Translations under genes and position numbers: made by a program | NCBI GenBank assembly: GCA_015058065.1 | Contig: SVDB01000003.1 | Coordinates: 1-49,602 of the forward strand | Direction: 5' to 3' | From: Clostridiales bacterium | GTDB lineage: Bacteria; Bacillota; Clostridia; Peptostreptococcales; Anaerovoracaceae | DNA: 49,602 bases | Shown: piece after piece, positions 24,425 through 31,989 of the stretch | Numbering within the stretch: the stretch's first letter is position 1 | How the letters are laid out: every line of letters starts with the position of its first letter | Notes under the pieces: generated by a model | The model's input: the letters and a program-made list of their open reading frames with translations, nothing else | The model's database searches: none | Told to the model about the DNA's origin: nothing

Positions 24425-26359
24425 TTATTGTCCTTTATTCAGCATGCGCATCGAATTGAGTATGCATATGACAGCAACGCCCACATCGGCGAATACCGCG
24501 ATCCACATATTCGCTATACCGATCGCTCCGAGCAGCAGACACGCGAACTTTACAAAGAGCGCGAACACTATATTCTGCCTGGATATGGAGAGCGTCCTGC
24601 GGGCGATCTTCATGACAGCCGGTATCTTTCCGATATCGTCATCCATTATCACCACATCAGCAGCCTCTGTCGCCGCGTCGGATCCAAGCGAGCCCATCGC
24701 TATGCCTATATCCGAAACAGACAGCACAGGCGCGTCGTTTATGCCGTCCCCTATGAACGCGAGCCTTCCGCGCTTCTTGTCCGCGTCTTTTCCGCCGGCT
24801 TTCTTCCTGAGAGCCTCAGTAAGGCCTTCGACCGCGGCTACCTTGTCCTGCGGCAGGAGTTCGGCCTTGAAATCGCTTATGCCCAGCTCCGCGGCTACAG
24901 ATCCCGCAACTCTCTGTGAATCGCCGGTAAGCATTACTATGCTGCGGACTCCGGCCCCGAGCATGCCCTTTATCGCTTCCTTAGCGCCGGCTTTCGGCAT
25001 ATCAGACACGACTATTGTGCCGATATACTTGCCGTTCTTCGCGACAAAGCAGTCTGTGCCGCTTACATCGGTGATGGTCTCAGGTAACGCGATGCCCTCA
25101 TCTTCGAAGAATCCGCTGTTGCCTACTGCTATCCTGTCCCTGCCTGCTGTTACCGTTACGCCTTTGCCGGCGATGGTGTGTCCGTCTTTTATCTTTGAAG
25201 CCGGGATAGGTTTCTCGCATGCCTCGCATATAGCTGCAGCGATCGGATGAGTCGATCCGCTCTCAGCTGCGGCGGCGTATCTTATGACATCACTCGTGTC
25301 ATAGCCTTTTGCCGCTTCTATCATGGCGACTCTGAATCTGCCTTCCGTGAGCGTGCCTGTCTTGTCAGATACAACGGTATCGAGTTCAGCCAGCTGCTCG
25401 AGATAATTCGATCCCTTTATGAGCACACCGATCCTTGATGCCGCTCCGATCCCGCCGAAGAACGCCAGCGGAACCGATATCACAAGCGCGCACGGGCAGG
25501 ATATGACGAGGAAAGTACAGGCTCTCAGCACCCATTTCCCGAATTCCGCGGCAAAGTTCCCGAAGATCAGCGGAGGTATGAATGCCAGTATCACGGCGGC
25601 GATAACGACAGCAGGCGTATACCAGCGCGCGAACTTCGTGATGAAATTCTCAGTGACAGACTTTCTCGATGACGCTTCCTCTACGAGTTCGAGTATCTGT
25701 GATACCGTACAGTCGTCGAACTCCTTTTCGGCTCTTACTCTCAGCAGACTTTCTCCGTTTATGCATCCGGAAATGACCTGCTCTCCTTCAGATACCGCTC
25801 TCGGCATCGACTCTCCCGTCAGCGCCGAAGTGTTCACGAAGCCGCTTCCCTCGATGACGATACCGTCTGTCGGCACTTTCTCTCCCGGTTTGATCACAAG
25901 TATATCGCCGACCTCTATGTCATCAGGATCGATGACTTCGACCGATCCGTCTTCGTTCTCGCGGTTCGCGAAATCGGCAGCCATGCTCATAAGATCTGCT
26001 ATCGATCCCCTGGATCTGCCGACAGCGTAGCTCTGAAAGAATTCTCCCACCTGGTAGAACAGCATTACCGCGACAGCCTCTCCGAATTCCCCGCAGCCGA
26101 ACGCTCCGACAGTCGCCAGAGTCATCAGGAAGCTTTCATCGAAGAGCTGGCGGTTCTTTATGCCTAGCAGGCACTTGCGCACCACATCGTTTCCGACGAT
26201 AAAATACGGCACCAGATAGAGAAGCAGCAGAGTGAGCCTGCCTCCGCGTGTATCCGGAAAGAGCCCGCTGTGTTCCGTTACCATAAGTATCAGGAACAGT
26301 ACAAACGATATTCCTATAAGCTGTATTTCTTTTTTCTGTTTGACAGTGAATCTATCCAT
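24425..26359 (-). CDS. Zn/Cd/Pb-type P1B ATPase (CadA/ZntA-like), no N-terminal HMA domain
   Basis: This is a membrane pump exporting soft divalent metals. The protein is 644 residues. Its features in order are N-terminal membrane helices, the actuator TALTGESMPRAVSEG (about residue 177), the metal-site helix SCPCALVISVPLAFFGG (CPC, about 287), the phosphorylated Asp in SDKTGTLTEGRF, the HP motif around STHPIAAAI, and the hinge GDGINDAPVL. The CPC motif with flanking residues and a SmtB-like regulator favour zinc/cadmium/lead over copper. Most CadA proteins carry the metal-binding HMA domain at their own N-terminus. Here it is a separate gene, whose stop overlaps this ATG by 1 base (TAATG). 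The terminator at 24311-24344 ends the operon. Confidence 0.93.
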   Translation of the reverse strand: MDRFTVKQKKEIQLIGISFVLFLILMVTEHSGLFPDTRGGRLTLLLLYLVPYFIVGNDVVRKCLLGIKNRQLFDESFLMTLATVGAFGCGEFGEAVAVMLFYQVGEFFQSYAVGRSRGSIADLMSMAADFANRENEDGSVEVIDPDDIEVGDILVIKPGEKVPTDGIVIEGSGFVNTSALTGESMPRAVSEGEQVISGCINGESLLRVRAEKEFDDCTVSQILELVEEASSRKSVTENFITKFARWYTPAVVIAAVILAFIPPLIFGNFAAEFGKWVLRACTFLVISCPCALVISVPLAFFGGIGAASRIGVLIKGSNYLEQLAELDTVVSDKTGTLTEGRFRVAMIEAAKGYDTSDVIRYAAAAESGSTHPIAAAICEACEKPIPASKIKDGHTIAGKGVTVTAGRDRIAVGNSGFFEDEGIALPETITDVSGTDCFVAKNGKYIGTIVVSDMPKAGAKEAIKGMLGAGVRSIVMLTGDSQRVAGSVAAELGISDFKAELLPQDKVAAVEGLTEALRKKAGGKDADKKRGRLAFIGDGINDAPVLSVSDIGIAMGSLGSDAATEAADVVIMDDDIGKIPAVMKIARRTLSISRQNIVFALFVKFACLLLGAIGIANMWIAVFADVGVAVICILNSMRMLNKGQ

Positions 26360-26577
26360 TACAGCACTACCTGACAGTCAGGCTCCACCTTAGCGATGCA
26401 CTCCACAGCCTCTTTGACTACCTGATCGAACACAGCGTCATCCGCCTCGATCATCATCTTCTGTGTCATGAAGCTTACAGACGCGTCAGTGACTCCGTCG
26501 ATCTTCTTGATGGCTTCTTCCATTTTCGCGGCGCAGTTCGCGCAGTCAAGGTCGATCAGTTTGAATTTCTTTTTCAT
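26359..26577 (-). CDS. Free-standing HMA-domain metallochaperone
   Basis: This 72-residue protein is one ferredoxin-like heavy-metal-associated domain. The metal-binding loop is LDCANCAAKM (CxxC, residues about 13-16), followed by the typical GVTDASVSFMTQKMMIEAD beta-alpha-beta segment. It probably hands zinc or cadmium to the adjacent ATPase, standing in for the domain that is fused in most CadA proteins. AAGGAG lies before the ATG. It follows the ArsR gene by 17 bases and overlaps the ATPase start by 1 base, so stoichiometric coupled synthesis is likely. Confidence 0.92.
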   Translation of the reverse strand: MKKKFKLIDLDCANCAAKMEEAIKKIDGVTDASVSFMTQKMMIEADDAVFDQVVKEAVECIAKVEPDCQVVL

Positions 26578-26594
26578 TTCAGTGCTCCTTTTCT

Positions 26595-26909
26595 TTATTC
26601 TTCGATGTGCTCTTTGCCCATCGCTATTATCGTCTTAACGTGATCGTCGTCGAGCGAGTAATATATCGCCTTGCCATCCCTGCGGCTCTTTATCAGCTTT
26701 CCGGTCTTGAGAGCCTTGAGCTGGTGCGATACCGCCGACTGGTTCATCTCGATGTCGTCGCAGATCTCCGTGACGTTCTTTTCTCCGTCGAAAAGATCAT
26801 AGAGTATCTTGATGCGCGTCGAATCGGCGAACATTTTGAAGAGGTCTGCGAGTTCCAGCAGTTCTTCCTCGTTCATGTCATTGAGTATGTACTCGTTGTT
26901 CTCAGTCAT
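26595..26909 (-). CDS. ArsR/SmtB-family metal-sensing repressor
   Basis: This 104-residue winged-helix repressor is expected to release DNA when it binds zinc. The recognition helix region is EICDDIEMNQSAVSHQLKALKTGKL, and the wing is SRRDGKAIYYSLDDDHV. The last helix carries Asp-x-His (in LDDDHVKT), then His 11 residues later and Glu 3 further on (in GKEHIEE). This is the D-x-H-x10-H-x2-E alpha-5 zinc site of SmtB; CzrA has His in the last place. No N-terminal Cys metal site typical of CadC is present. It is the first gene of the operon, and a matching operator overlaps its promoter, so autoregulation is likely. Confidence 0.93.
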   Translation of the reverse strand: MTENNEYILNDMNEEELLELADLFKMFADSTRIKILYDLFDGEKNVTEICDDIEMNQSAVSHQLKALKTGKLIKSRRDGKAIYYSLDDDHVKTIIAMGKEHIEE

Positions 26910-26953
26910 GCCCTATCCTTTCTAATGGTCACGAAAAAACATATGCGTCTACA

Positions 26954-26981
26954 TTCATATGAATATATTAGCATATGTTCA
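26954..26981 (-). promoter_or_regulatory. SmtB/CzrA-type operator
   Basis: The site contains the imperfect inverted repeat TGAACATAT-GCTA-ATATATTCA (26981-26960) and an adjoining perfect palindrome TTCATATGAA (26954-26963). TGAA/TTCA arms in an AT-rich setting are the hallmark of SmtB/CzrA operators. It overlaps the spacer and -10 of the promoter and continues downstream of the -10, so bound repressor would block RNA polymerase directly. Confidence 0.7.
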
Positions 26982-26992
26982 TTATATGTCAA
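26964..26992 (-). promoter_or_regulatory. Promoter of the arsR-HMA-ATPase operon
   Basis: A consensus TTGACA (26992-26987) is followed after 16 bases by TAATAT (26970-26965), or after 17 by AATATA, on the minus strand. Transcription would begin near 26957, about 48 bases before the ArsR start. The spacer is occupied by the operator half-site TGAACATAT. Confidence 0.7.
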
Positions 26993-27015
26993 GTATTTAT
27001 CTGATCTTACTTTAT

Positions 27016-28122
27016 TTAATTTTCGAAACCGTCCCACACCGGAACGCCCGTATACTCCTGCGCCTTCTCTTCGCCTCTGAGTACTCTGAGAGCTCCCGCT
27101 GCCATCGCTTCGTGCTCAACCTCTCCCGGATAGAAATACACCGGAGCGATCCAGCCGCAGCGTTCCGTTATCTGATCGCACAGATCGCCGAACCTCAGCA
27201 GCCCTCCTCCGCATATTATTGCGTCGACATCTCCAGAAAGCACCGCCGCCATGCCGCCTATGCTCTTGCAGATGTTGTATATCATCGCGTTCCATACACG
27301 GACCGCTTTCGGATCGCCTTCTTCGACCATCTCATGTACCTTGTCTGAATTCGATGTCCCGAAGTGGCTGACGAAGCCTCCCGACCTGGTGCAGACGTCT
27401 TTCACAGACGGTCTTCCTTCGGCCTCTGCCTTACTGAAGTACTCCACGGCAAGCTGGACCGGGAGAGCGCCCGTGCGCGTCGGAGTAAAAGGCCCTTCGC
27501 CCCAGGCATTATTGGTGCCGTCTATCATGCGGCCGTGTCTGTGCGCGGATACTGACATGCCTCCGTCGATATGGCAGACGATGAAATTAGAGTCTTCATA
27601 TCTGAGGCCATTCTTTTCGCAGTGCAGCCTCGCGGTGCCTCTCAGATTAAGCACGTGCAGACTCGATCCCCTGTACAGTCCGTCCACGCCCGTAACGCGG
27701 GCTTCATCGATGAACTCATCGACCTTAGGGCTGTCCACCATGAAGGCGCGGCATCCGTATTCATCCGCCAGTTCCTTTGCGAGCGGCACTCCAAGGTTTG
27801 CCGGGTGGTCTACACCTGTCACCTGATCAGCTATATCCTGTAACAGTTTATCGTTGACCTCGTACGTCCCTCCGTTCACAGTGGCAGAAGATCCGCCCCG
27901 TCCGACTATCGCGTCGGCTTCGCGGAGATCTATACCGTTCTCATCAAGGAAGTCGAGTATCATCTGCTTTCTGTACGGGAACTGATTGCTCACGCTGCCC
28001 AGTTTCGCGAGTTCGGGCGCGTCATGGAAGACATTCGCTTCGCACAGTTTGTTCTCATCCTCAAAATACGCGAGTTTTGTCGATGTCGATCCGGGATTGA
28101 TGACGAATATCCTGTAACTCAT
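27016..28122 (-). CDS. buk: Butyrate kinase
   Basis: Butyrate kinase makes butyrate and ATP from butyryl-phosphate and ADP, the last step of one clostridial butyrate pathway. It belongs to the acetokinase fold family. The 368-residue protein begins YRIFVINPGSTSTKLAYFEDE (phosphate-binding N-S-T-S region). It contains the family blocks VGRGGSSATVNGGTYEVN, HIDGGMSVSAHRHGRMID and IICGGGLLRFGDL, and ends with ALRVLRGEEKAQEYTG. AAAGGAG lies 6 bases before the ATG. The usual partner ptb (phosphotransbutyrylase) is not adjacent. It stands alone, divergent from the 28240-28509 gene, with its promoter at 28187-28214. No clear terminator is seen before the ArsR promoter. Confidence 0.95.
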   Translation of the reverse strand: MSYRIFVINPGSTSTKLAYFEDENKLCEANVFHDAPELAKLGSVSNQFPYRKQMILDFLDENGIDLREADAIVGRGGSSATVNGGTYEVNDKLLQDIADQVTGVDHPANLGVPLAKELADEYGCRAFMVDSPKVDEFIDEARVTGVDGLYRGSSLHVLNLRGTARLHCEKNGLRYEDSNFIVCHIDGGMSVSAHRHGRMIDGTNNAWGEGPFTPTRTGALPVQLAVEYFSKAEAEGRPSVKDVCTRSGGFVSHFGTSNSDKVHEMVEEGDPKAVRVWNAMIYNICKSIGGMAAVLSGDVDAIICGGGLLRFGDLCDQITERCGWIAPVYFYPGEVEHEAMAAGALRVLRGEEKAQEYTGVPVWDGFEN

Positions 28123-28162
28123 TTCGCTCCTTTTTTAGTACATCGAAATACGGTTATCCGGC

Positions 28163-28191
28163 TTGAAAAAAGAACGCTTGTTCTGTATTAT
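28163..28191 (+). promoter_or_regulatory. Promoter of the 28240-28509 gene
   Basis: TTGAAA (28163-28168), a 17-base spacer and TATTAT (28186-28191) lie on the plus strand. The spacer holds the palindrome AGAAC-GCTT-GTTCT (28171-28184). The -10 shares its bases with the opposing buk -10, so both cannot be open at once. Confidence 0.6.
28171..28184. promoter_or_regulatory. GAAC-N4-GTTC palindrome, possible repressor site
   Basis: AGAAC-GCTT-GTTCT lies between the -35 and -10 of the plus-strand promoter and just downstream of the minus-strand (buk) -10. GAAC-N4-GTTC is the core of the Firmicutes LexA box, although one inner position departs from the B. subtilis consensus. As RNA on the buk side it is a 5-bp stem followed by six T, so a weak attenuator is the alternative reading. 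Confidence 0.35.
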
Positions 28192-28214
28192 ATTAATGCC
28201 GGGATATCATTCAA
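28187..28214 (-). promoter_or_regulatory. Promoter of buk
   Basis: TTGAAT (28214-28209), a 16-base spacer and a perfect TATAAT (28192-28187) lie on the minus strand. Transcription would begin near 28180, giving a leader of about 58 bases. Confidence 0.6.
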
Positions 28215-28239
28215 ATAATCAGCAGGTCGGTTTTGCATC

Positions 28240-28509
28240 ATGAGACAGGCAGTCGATGTGCTGGCTGTCTTCGATGTAGGTGCCATGTCGCCCCGTCCCA
28301 TCAGATTCAAGGTCGTCGAGCGCGGTATCAAGAAAACAGTCAGGATAACGGATATCTCGAATATCGAATGGCTCGGCGCAGGCGGTGTTACACGCATCGC
28401 CTATGATTGTGTTACCGTGAACGAAGGCCGCCGCATACGGTACAAACTGCTGTATTTCTATCATGAGTGTCGCTGGGAACTCGATTGTCCTACAGATCGA
28501 AAATGCTGA
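28240..28509 (+). CDS. Small conserved-looking protein, function unknown
   Basis: This 89-residue plus-strand gene has a near-consensus promoter (28163-28191). The N-terminus QAVDVLAVFDVGAMSPRPIRFKV and the C-terminal pattern Tyr-x-Cys (AYDCVTV) ... YKLLYFYHECRWELDC resemble, from memory, a family of about 80-residue uncharacterised clostridial proteins that begin with a VDVLAVFD-like strand and end with a Cys-x-Trp segment. No signal peptide or membrane helix is seen; a small beta-barrel is plausible. The Shine-Dalgarno is weak (AGG about 13 bases before the ATG). The 3' end overlaps the polC 3' end by 20 bases, tail to tail. Function is not known. Confidence 0.75.
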   Translation: MRQAVDVLAVFDVGAMSPRPIRFKVVERGIKKTVRITDISNIEWLGAGGVTRIAYDCVTVNEGRRIRYKLLYFYHECRWELDCPTDRKC

Positions 28510-31500
28510 TCTGAGCCGATTCAGGAAGTCCGGCGAAAAGTCCGTGCTTTCTGAGATCATCAATATTGGTTCCGGTCAGTTTCGTTCTGGCTCTGACGTC
28601 ATCGAGTGTGCCGAACGGTCTTTCCGCGAACGCGGCGGTAAGTGACTCCGCGGCTGTATTGCCTATACCATTGACCGCGTTGAACGGAAGCATTATCTTT
28701 CCATCCACAACTGAGAATCTGCAGGCCTCGGCGGTACCCAGCACAGGCTCCGCGAATTCATATCCGCGTGACAGCGCCTCGTACATGACTTCATATACGG
28801 TAAGCTGCTCCTTCTGTTTGGCCGTCGCGGTATTTCCCAGTTTTTCTATCTCATCCATCTTTGCCTCTACGGCAGGGATGCCGAGTCTTATTATATCCGC
28901 GTCAAAGTTGTCCACCTTTGATGTGAACCACGCGGCGTAGAACGCCTCAGGATGATTCACCTTGAACCACGCCATGCGGATAGACATCATGACATACGCA
29001 GCGGCATGCGCGCGCGGGAACATGTACTTAAGTGTCTCACACGACCAGATATACCAGTCAGGCACCCCGTGTTCCTTCATCATGTTGAGCTGGTCCTCGC
29101 TCAGTTCGCGGTTCTTACGCACTATTTCCATTATCTTGAAGGCGTCGCCGTTTGGCAGGCCCTTGCTGATCAGGAAGTTCATGATATCGTCACGGCACGA
29201 GATGACCTCGTCGATCGTGGCAGTGCCGTTTCTCAGAAGATCCTGAGCGTTGTTTGTCCAGACGTCGGTGCCATGCGAGAATCCCGACATCTTGATGAGC
29301 GCCGAGACCGTCGTCGGATGGATGTCGTCAAGCATCCCGCGGGTAAAATTGGTACCGAATTCAGGTATCGCGTACGTCCCGTGGGTGAATCTGTAGTTCT
29401 CGTTCTTTATTTTAAGAGCGTCAAGCGATGTGAAGATGCTCAGAGTCTCTCTGTCGTCAAGAGGTATGGTCATCGGGTCTACACCCGTCATTACCTGCAG
29501 ATGTCTGATCAGCTGAGGCACATCGTGTCCGAGTATGTCGAGCTTCAGAAGGTTCTGATCGATCTTGTGATAATCGAAATGCGTCGTGATGACATCGATA
29601 TCCCGCTTGTTGGCAGGCTTCTGTATCGGGCAGAACTCATATATCTCGTGATCATCGGGAACGACGATAATGCCGCCCGGGTGCTGGCCCGTGGTGCGCT
29701 TGACTCCCGTGCAGCCTTTCACCAGATAATCTATATCGTATTTGTTGGCGCTGATGTGGTTGTCCTCGATGTAATGCTTTACGTATCCGAACGCCGTCTT
29801 TTCGGCGATGGTGGCTACAGTACCGGCCTTGAATACATTCTTTTCACCGAAGATCTCGCCAACGTACCTGTGAGCGACAGGCTGATACTCACCCGCGAAA
29901 TTGAGGTCTATATCAGGCTCTTTATCGCCCTTGAATCCCAGGAATGTCGCGAACGGAATGTTGAGACCTTCTTTTTTCATGCGCGCGCCGCACACCGGAC
30001 AGGCCTTGTCCGGCATGTCGTAGCCGACATCATATTTGCCCGGCTCGTCCGACCACTCAAAGTGTTTGCATTCCGGGCAAATATAGTGCGGCGCCAGAGG
30101 ATTGACTTCCGTGATGCCCGCCATTGTCGCGGCAAATGAAGAGCCAACCGATCCTCTGGATCCGACGAGATAACCGTCTCTGTTGGATTTCTGTACCAGC
30201 ATCTGCGCGGCGATGTACATGACCGCGTATCCGTTGCCGATAATAGAATTGAGCTCTGTCTCGAGTCTCTCTTCTATCTCGGGCGGCATCGGATCGCCGT
30301 AAATCGACTTAGCCTTTTCGTAGCAGCTCTGTCTCAGTTTTTCTTCGGCGCCCTCGATCTTAGGCGGGAACTTTCCCGCAGGCACAGGCTTCACATCACC
30401 GACCATTTCGGCGATCTTGTTCGTATTTGTGATCACGATCTCCTCAGCCCTGTCGCCCAGATATGCGAATTCTTCCATCATCTCGCCTGTAGTCCTCAGA
30501 TAAAGGGAATCAGACGGAGTATCGCGGAATCCTATGCCCGCCATTATGATATTGCGGTAGATCGAGGCCTCACGGGTAGGATAGTGAGAGTCTGTCGTGG
30601 CGACCGTCAGCTTGCCTAGCCTGTCTCCGGCGGCGATTATCCTGAGATTGTTGTTTATAAGATCCTGCTCGTCCTTCGCCAGACCGTCTTCAATGAGAAA
30701 GCGGTTGTTGCCGAGCGGCTGTATCTCGAGATAGTCGTAGTATGATGCTATCCTGTCGAGTTCCTCGTCGCTCACGCCCGCGGCGACCGCCCTGTATACT
30801 TCGCCGGCCTCACAGGCTGAACCAATGATCAGTCCCTCTCTGTGCGCCTCGAGCACCGAACGCGGTATCCTCGGTCTGTGATAGTAATAGTCGATGTGTG
30901 AGGTGCTGACAAGTTTATAGATATTTTTGAGCCCCTCCTGGTTCTTTGCAAGGATGATTATGTGGTAAGTGCGGTTCTTTTTTATATCTAAAGTGCCGTC
31001 GCTTTTCCACGCGTCTTCGTCCGGATACAGATACCCTTCTACGCCGTAGATGATCTTTATGTTTCTTCCGCTCTTGGCCTGCCTGGCGGCTTCCTTTGCC
31101 GCGTCCGGAAACGCCTGAACTACGCCGTGATCCGTGATCGCCACCGCAGGCTGTCCCCAGAAAGCGGCGGTCCTGACGATTTCTTCCACTTCGTTGAAGC
31201 CGTCGTTATCACTCATCTTGGTATGGCAGTGAAGTTCTACCCTGTGCTGTCCCGGATAAGTGTCCTCTTTCAGCTTCTTCTCGGTCTTGACTGCCGAGGA
31301 GACCATCATAATATTCTCATGCTCGTACGTATCGTATTCGACACTTCCGCGCGCTCTGATCATGTCGCCGGAAGAAAGGTTTTCCTGTATTTCCTTCAGC
31401 TTATCAGCGGAAATGAATGCTTTCATGCCGAAAGTCCTCGCTCCGGACGCTATAAGTATGGTGATGAGCATGCGTCCGCTCTTGATCGGCATGGAATCGA

Positions 31501-31981
31501 TCATGAAGACCTCTCCCTCGATGACAGCCTTATCCTTGCTTCCGACATAATCAGCCAGTTCGCTGAAAGGCACCGGTTCTCCGCTGAAATCATCGCCCAG
31601 CAGCACGAGTTCACCCGCGTCATTTGTGAATGCCGGTCTTTCCTTTTTGCTCTGCCTGCGTCCGCCCGTGTATCCGCCTTTTTCAAATGACTGCTCCGGA
31701 GCGGCCGGTTTCTGAGGTATCATCGTTCCTGTATATGTGTAATTGATCCTGACTCTTTCAACGGAGGCTATCCTTGACGCGATCCTCTTTTTCATGAGGT
31801 TCTCTGTCTTTTTCGGCATCACAAAATTGAGCTTGGCATCTATTTCAAGAGCCACGCTCGTACCTCCGTTCACCTTGGACACGGTGATATTCGTTATTTC
31901 GATATCCGTGTCCCGTGCTTCCTTGCCGCTGGCTTCGACGAGCTCAGCGGCTGTAAGTATTTCCTCAGAGATCTTTATCAT
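28490..31981 (-). CDS. polC: DNA polymerase III alpha subunit, PolC type, apparently without exonuclease domain
   Basis: PolC is the main replicative polymerase of Firmicutes. The protein has 1163 residues against about 1430 usually. A short N-terminal domain (1-110) and an OB domain (about 120-240) precede the PHP domain from VELHCHTKMSDNDG (about 249). In standard PolC the PHP is interrupted by a DEDD 3'-5' exonuclease. Here YGVEGYLYPDE (about 311) passes through some 20 residues to TYHIIILAKN (about 336), and no DVETTG-type motif exists anywhere. The PHP ligands look complete: HxH, TDH, E of GVEG, YH, C of GSAC, and TDSH (about 461). A zinc-like CPEC...CPVC region, the catalytic PDIDLNF (about 688) and LKLDILGHD (about 815) follow. 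It is the last gene of the pyrH operon, 8 bases after ispG. Confidence 0.94.
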   Translation of the reverse strand: MIKISEEILTAAELVEASGKEARDTDIEITNITVSKVNGGTSVALEIDAKLNFVMPKKTENLMKKRIASRIASVERVRINYTYTGTMIPQKPAAPEQSFEKGGYTGGRRQSKKERPAFTNDAGELVLLGDDFSGEPVPFSELADYVGSKDKAVIEGEVFMIDSMPIKSGRMLITILIASGARTFGMKAFISADKLKEIQENLSSGDMIRARGSVEYDTYEHENIMMVSSAVKTEKKLKEDTYPGQHRVELHCHTKMSDNDGFNEVEEIVRTAAFWGQPAVAITDHGVVQAFPDAAKEAARQAKSGRNIKIIYGVEGYLYPDEDAWKSDGTLDIKKNRTYHIIILAKNQEGLKNIYKLVSTSHIDYYYHRPRIPRSVLEAHREGLIIGSACEAGEVYRAVAAGVSDEELDRIASYYDYLEIQPLGNNRFLIEDGLAKDEQDLINNNLRIIAAGDRLGKLTVATTDSHYPTREASIYRNIIMAGIGFRDTPSDSLYLRTTGEMMEEFAYLGDRAEEIVITNTNKIAEMVGDVKPVPAGKFPPKIEGAEEKLRQSCYEKAKSIYGDPMPPEIEERLETELNSIIGNGYAVMYIAAQMLVQKSNRDGYLVGSRGSVGSSFAATMAGITEVNPLAPHYICPECKHFEWSDEPGKYDVGYDMPDKACPVCGARMKKEGLNIPFATFLGFKGDKEPDIDLNFAGEYQPVAHRYVGEIFGEKNVFKAGTVATIAEKTAFGYVKHYIEDNHISANKYDIDYLVKGCTGVKRTTGQHPGGIIVVPDDHEIYEFCPIQKPANKRDIDVITTHFDYHKIDQNLLKLDILGHDVPQLIRHLQVMTGVDPMTIPLDDRETLSIFTSLDALKIKNENYRFTHGTYAIPEFGTNFTRGMLDDIHPTTVSALIKMSGFSHGTDVWTNNAQDLLRNGTATIDEVISCRDDIMNFLISKGLPNGDAFKIMEIVRKNRELSEDQLNMMKEHGVPDWYIWSCETLKYMFPRAHAAAYVMMSIRMAWFKVNHPEAFYAAWFTSKVDNFDADIIRLGIPAVEAKMDEIEKLGNTATAKQKEQLTVYEVMYEALSRGYEFAEPVLGTAEACRFSVVDGKIMLPFNAVNGIGNTAAESLTAAFAERPFGTLDDVRARTKLTGTNIDDLRKHGLFAGLPESAQISIFDL

Positions 31982-31989
31982 CTTCCGTA

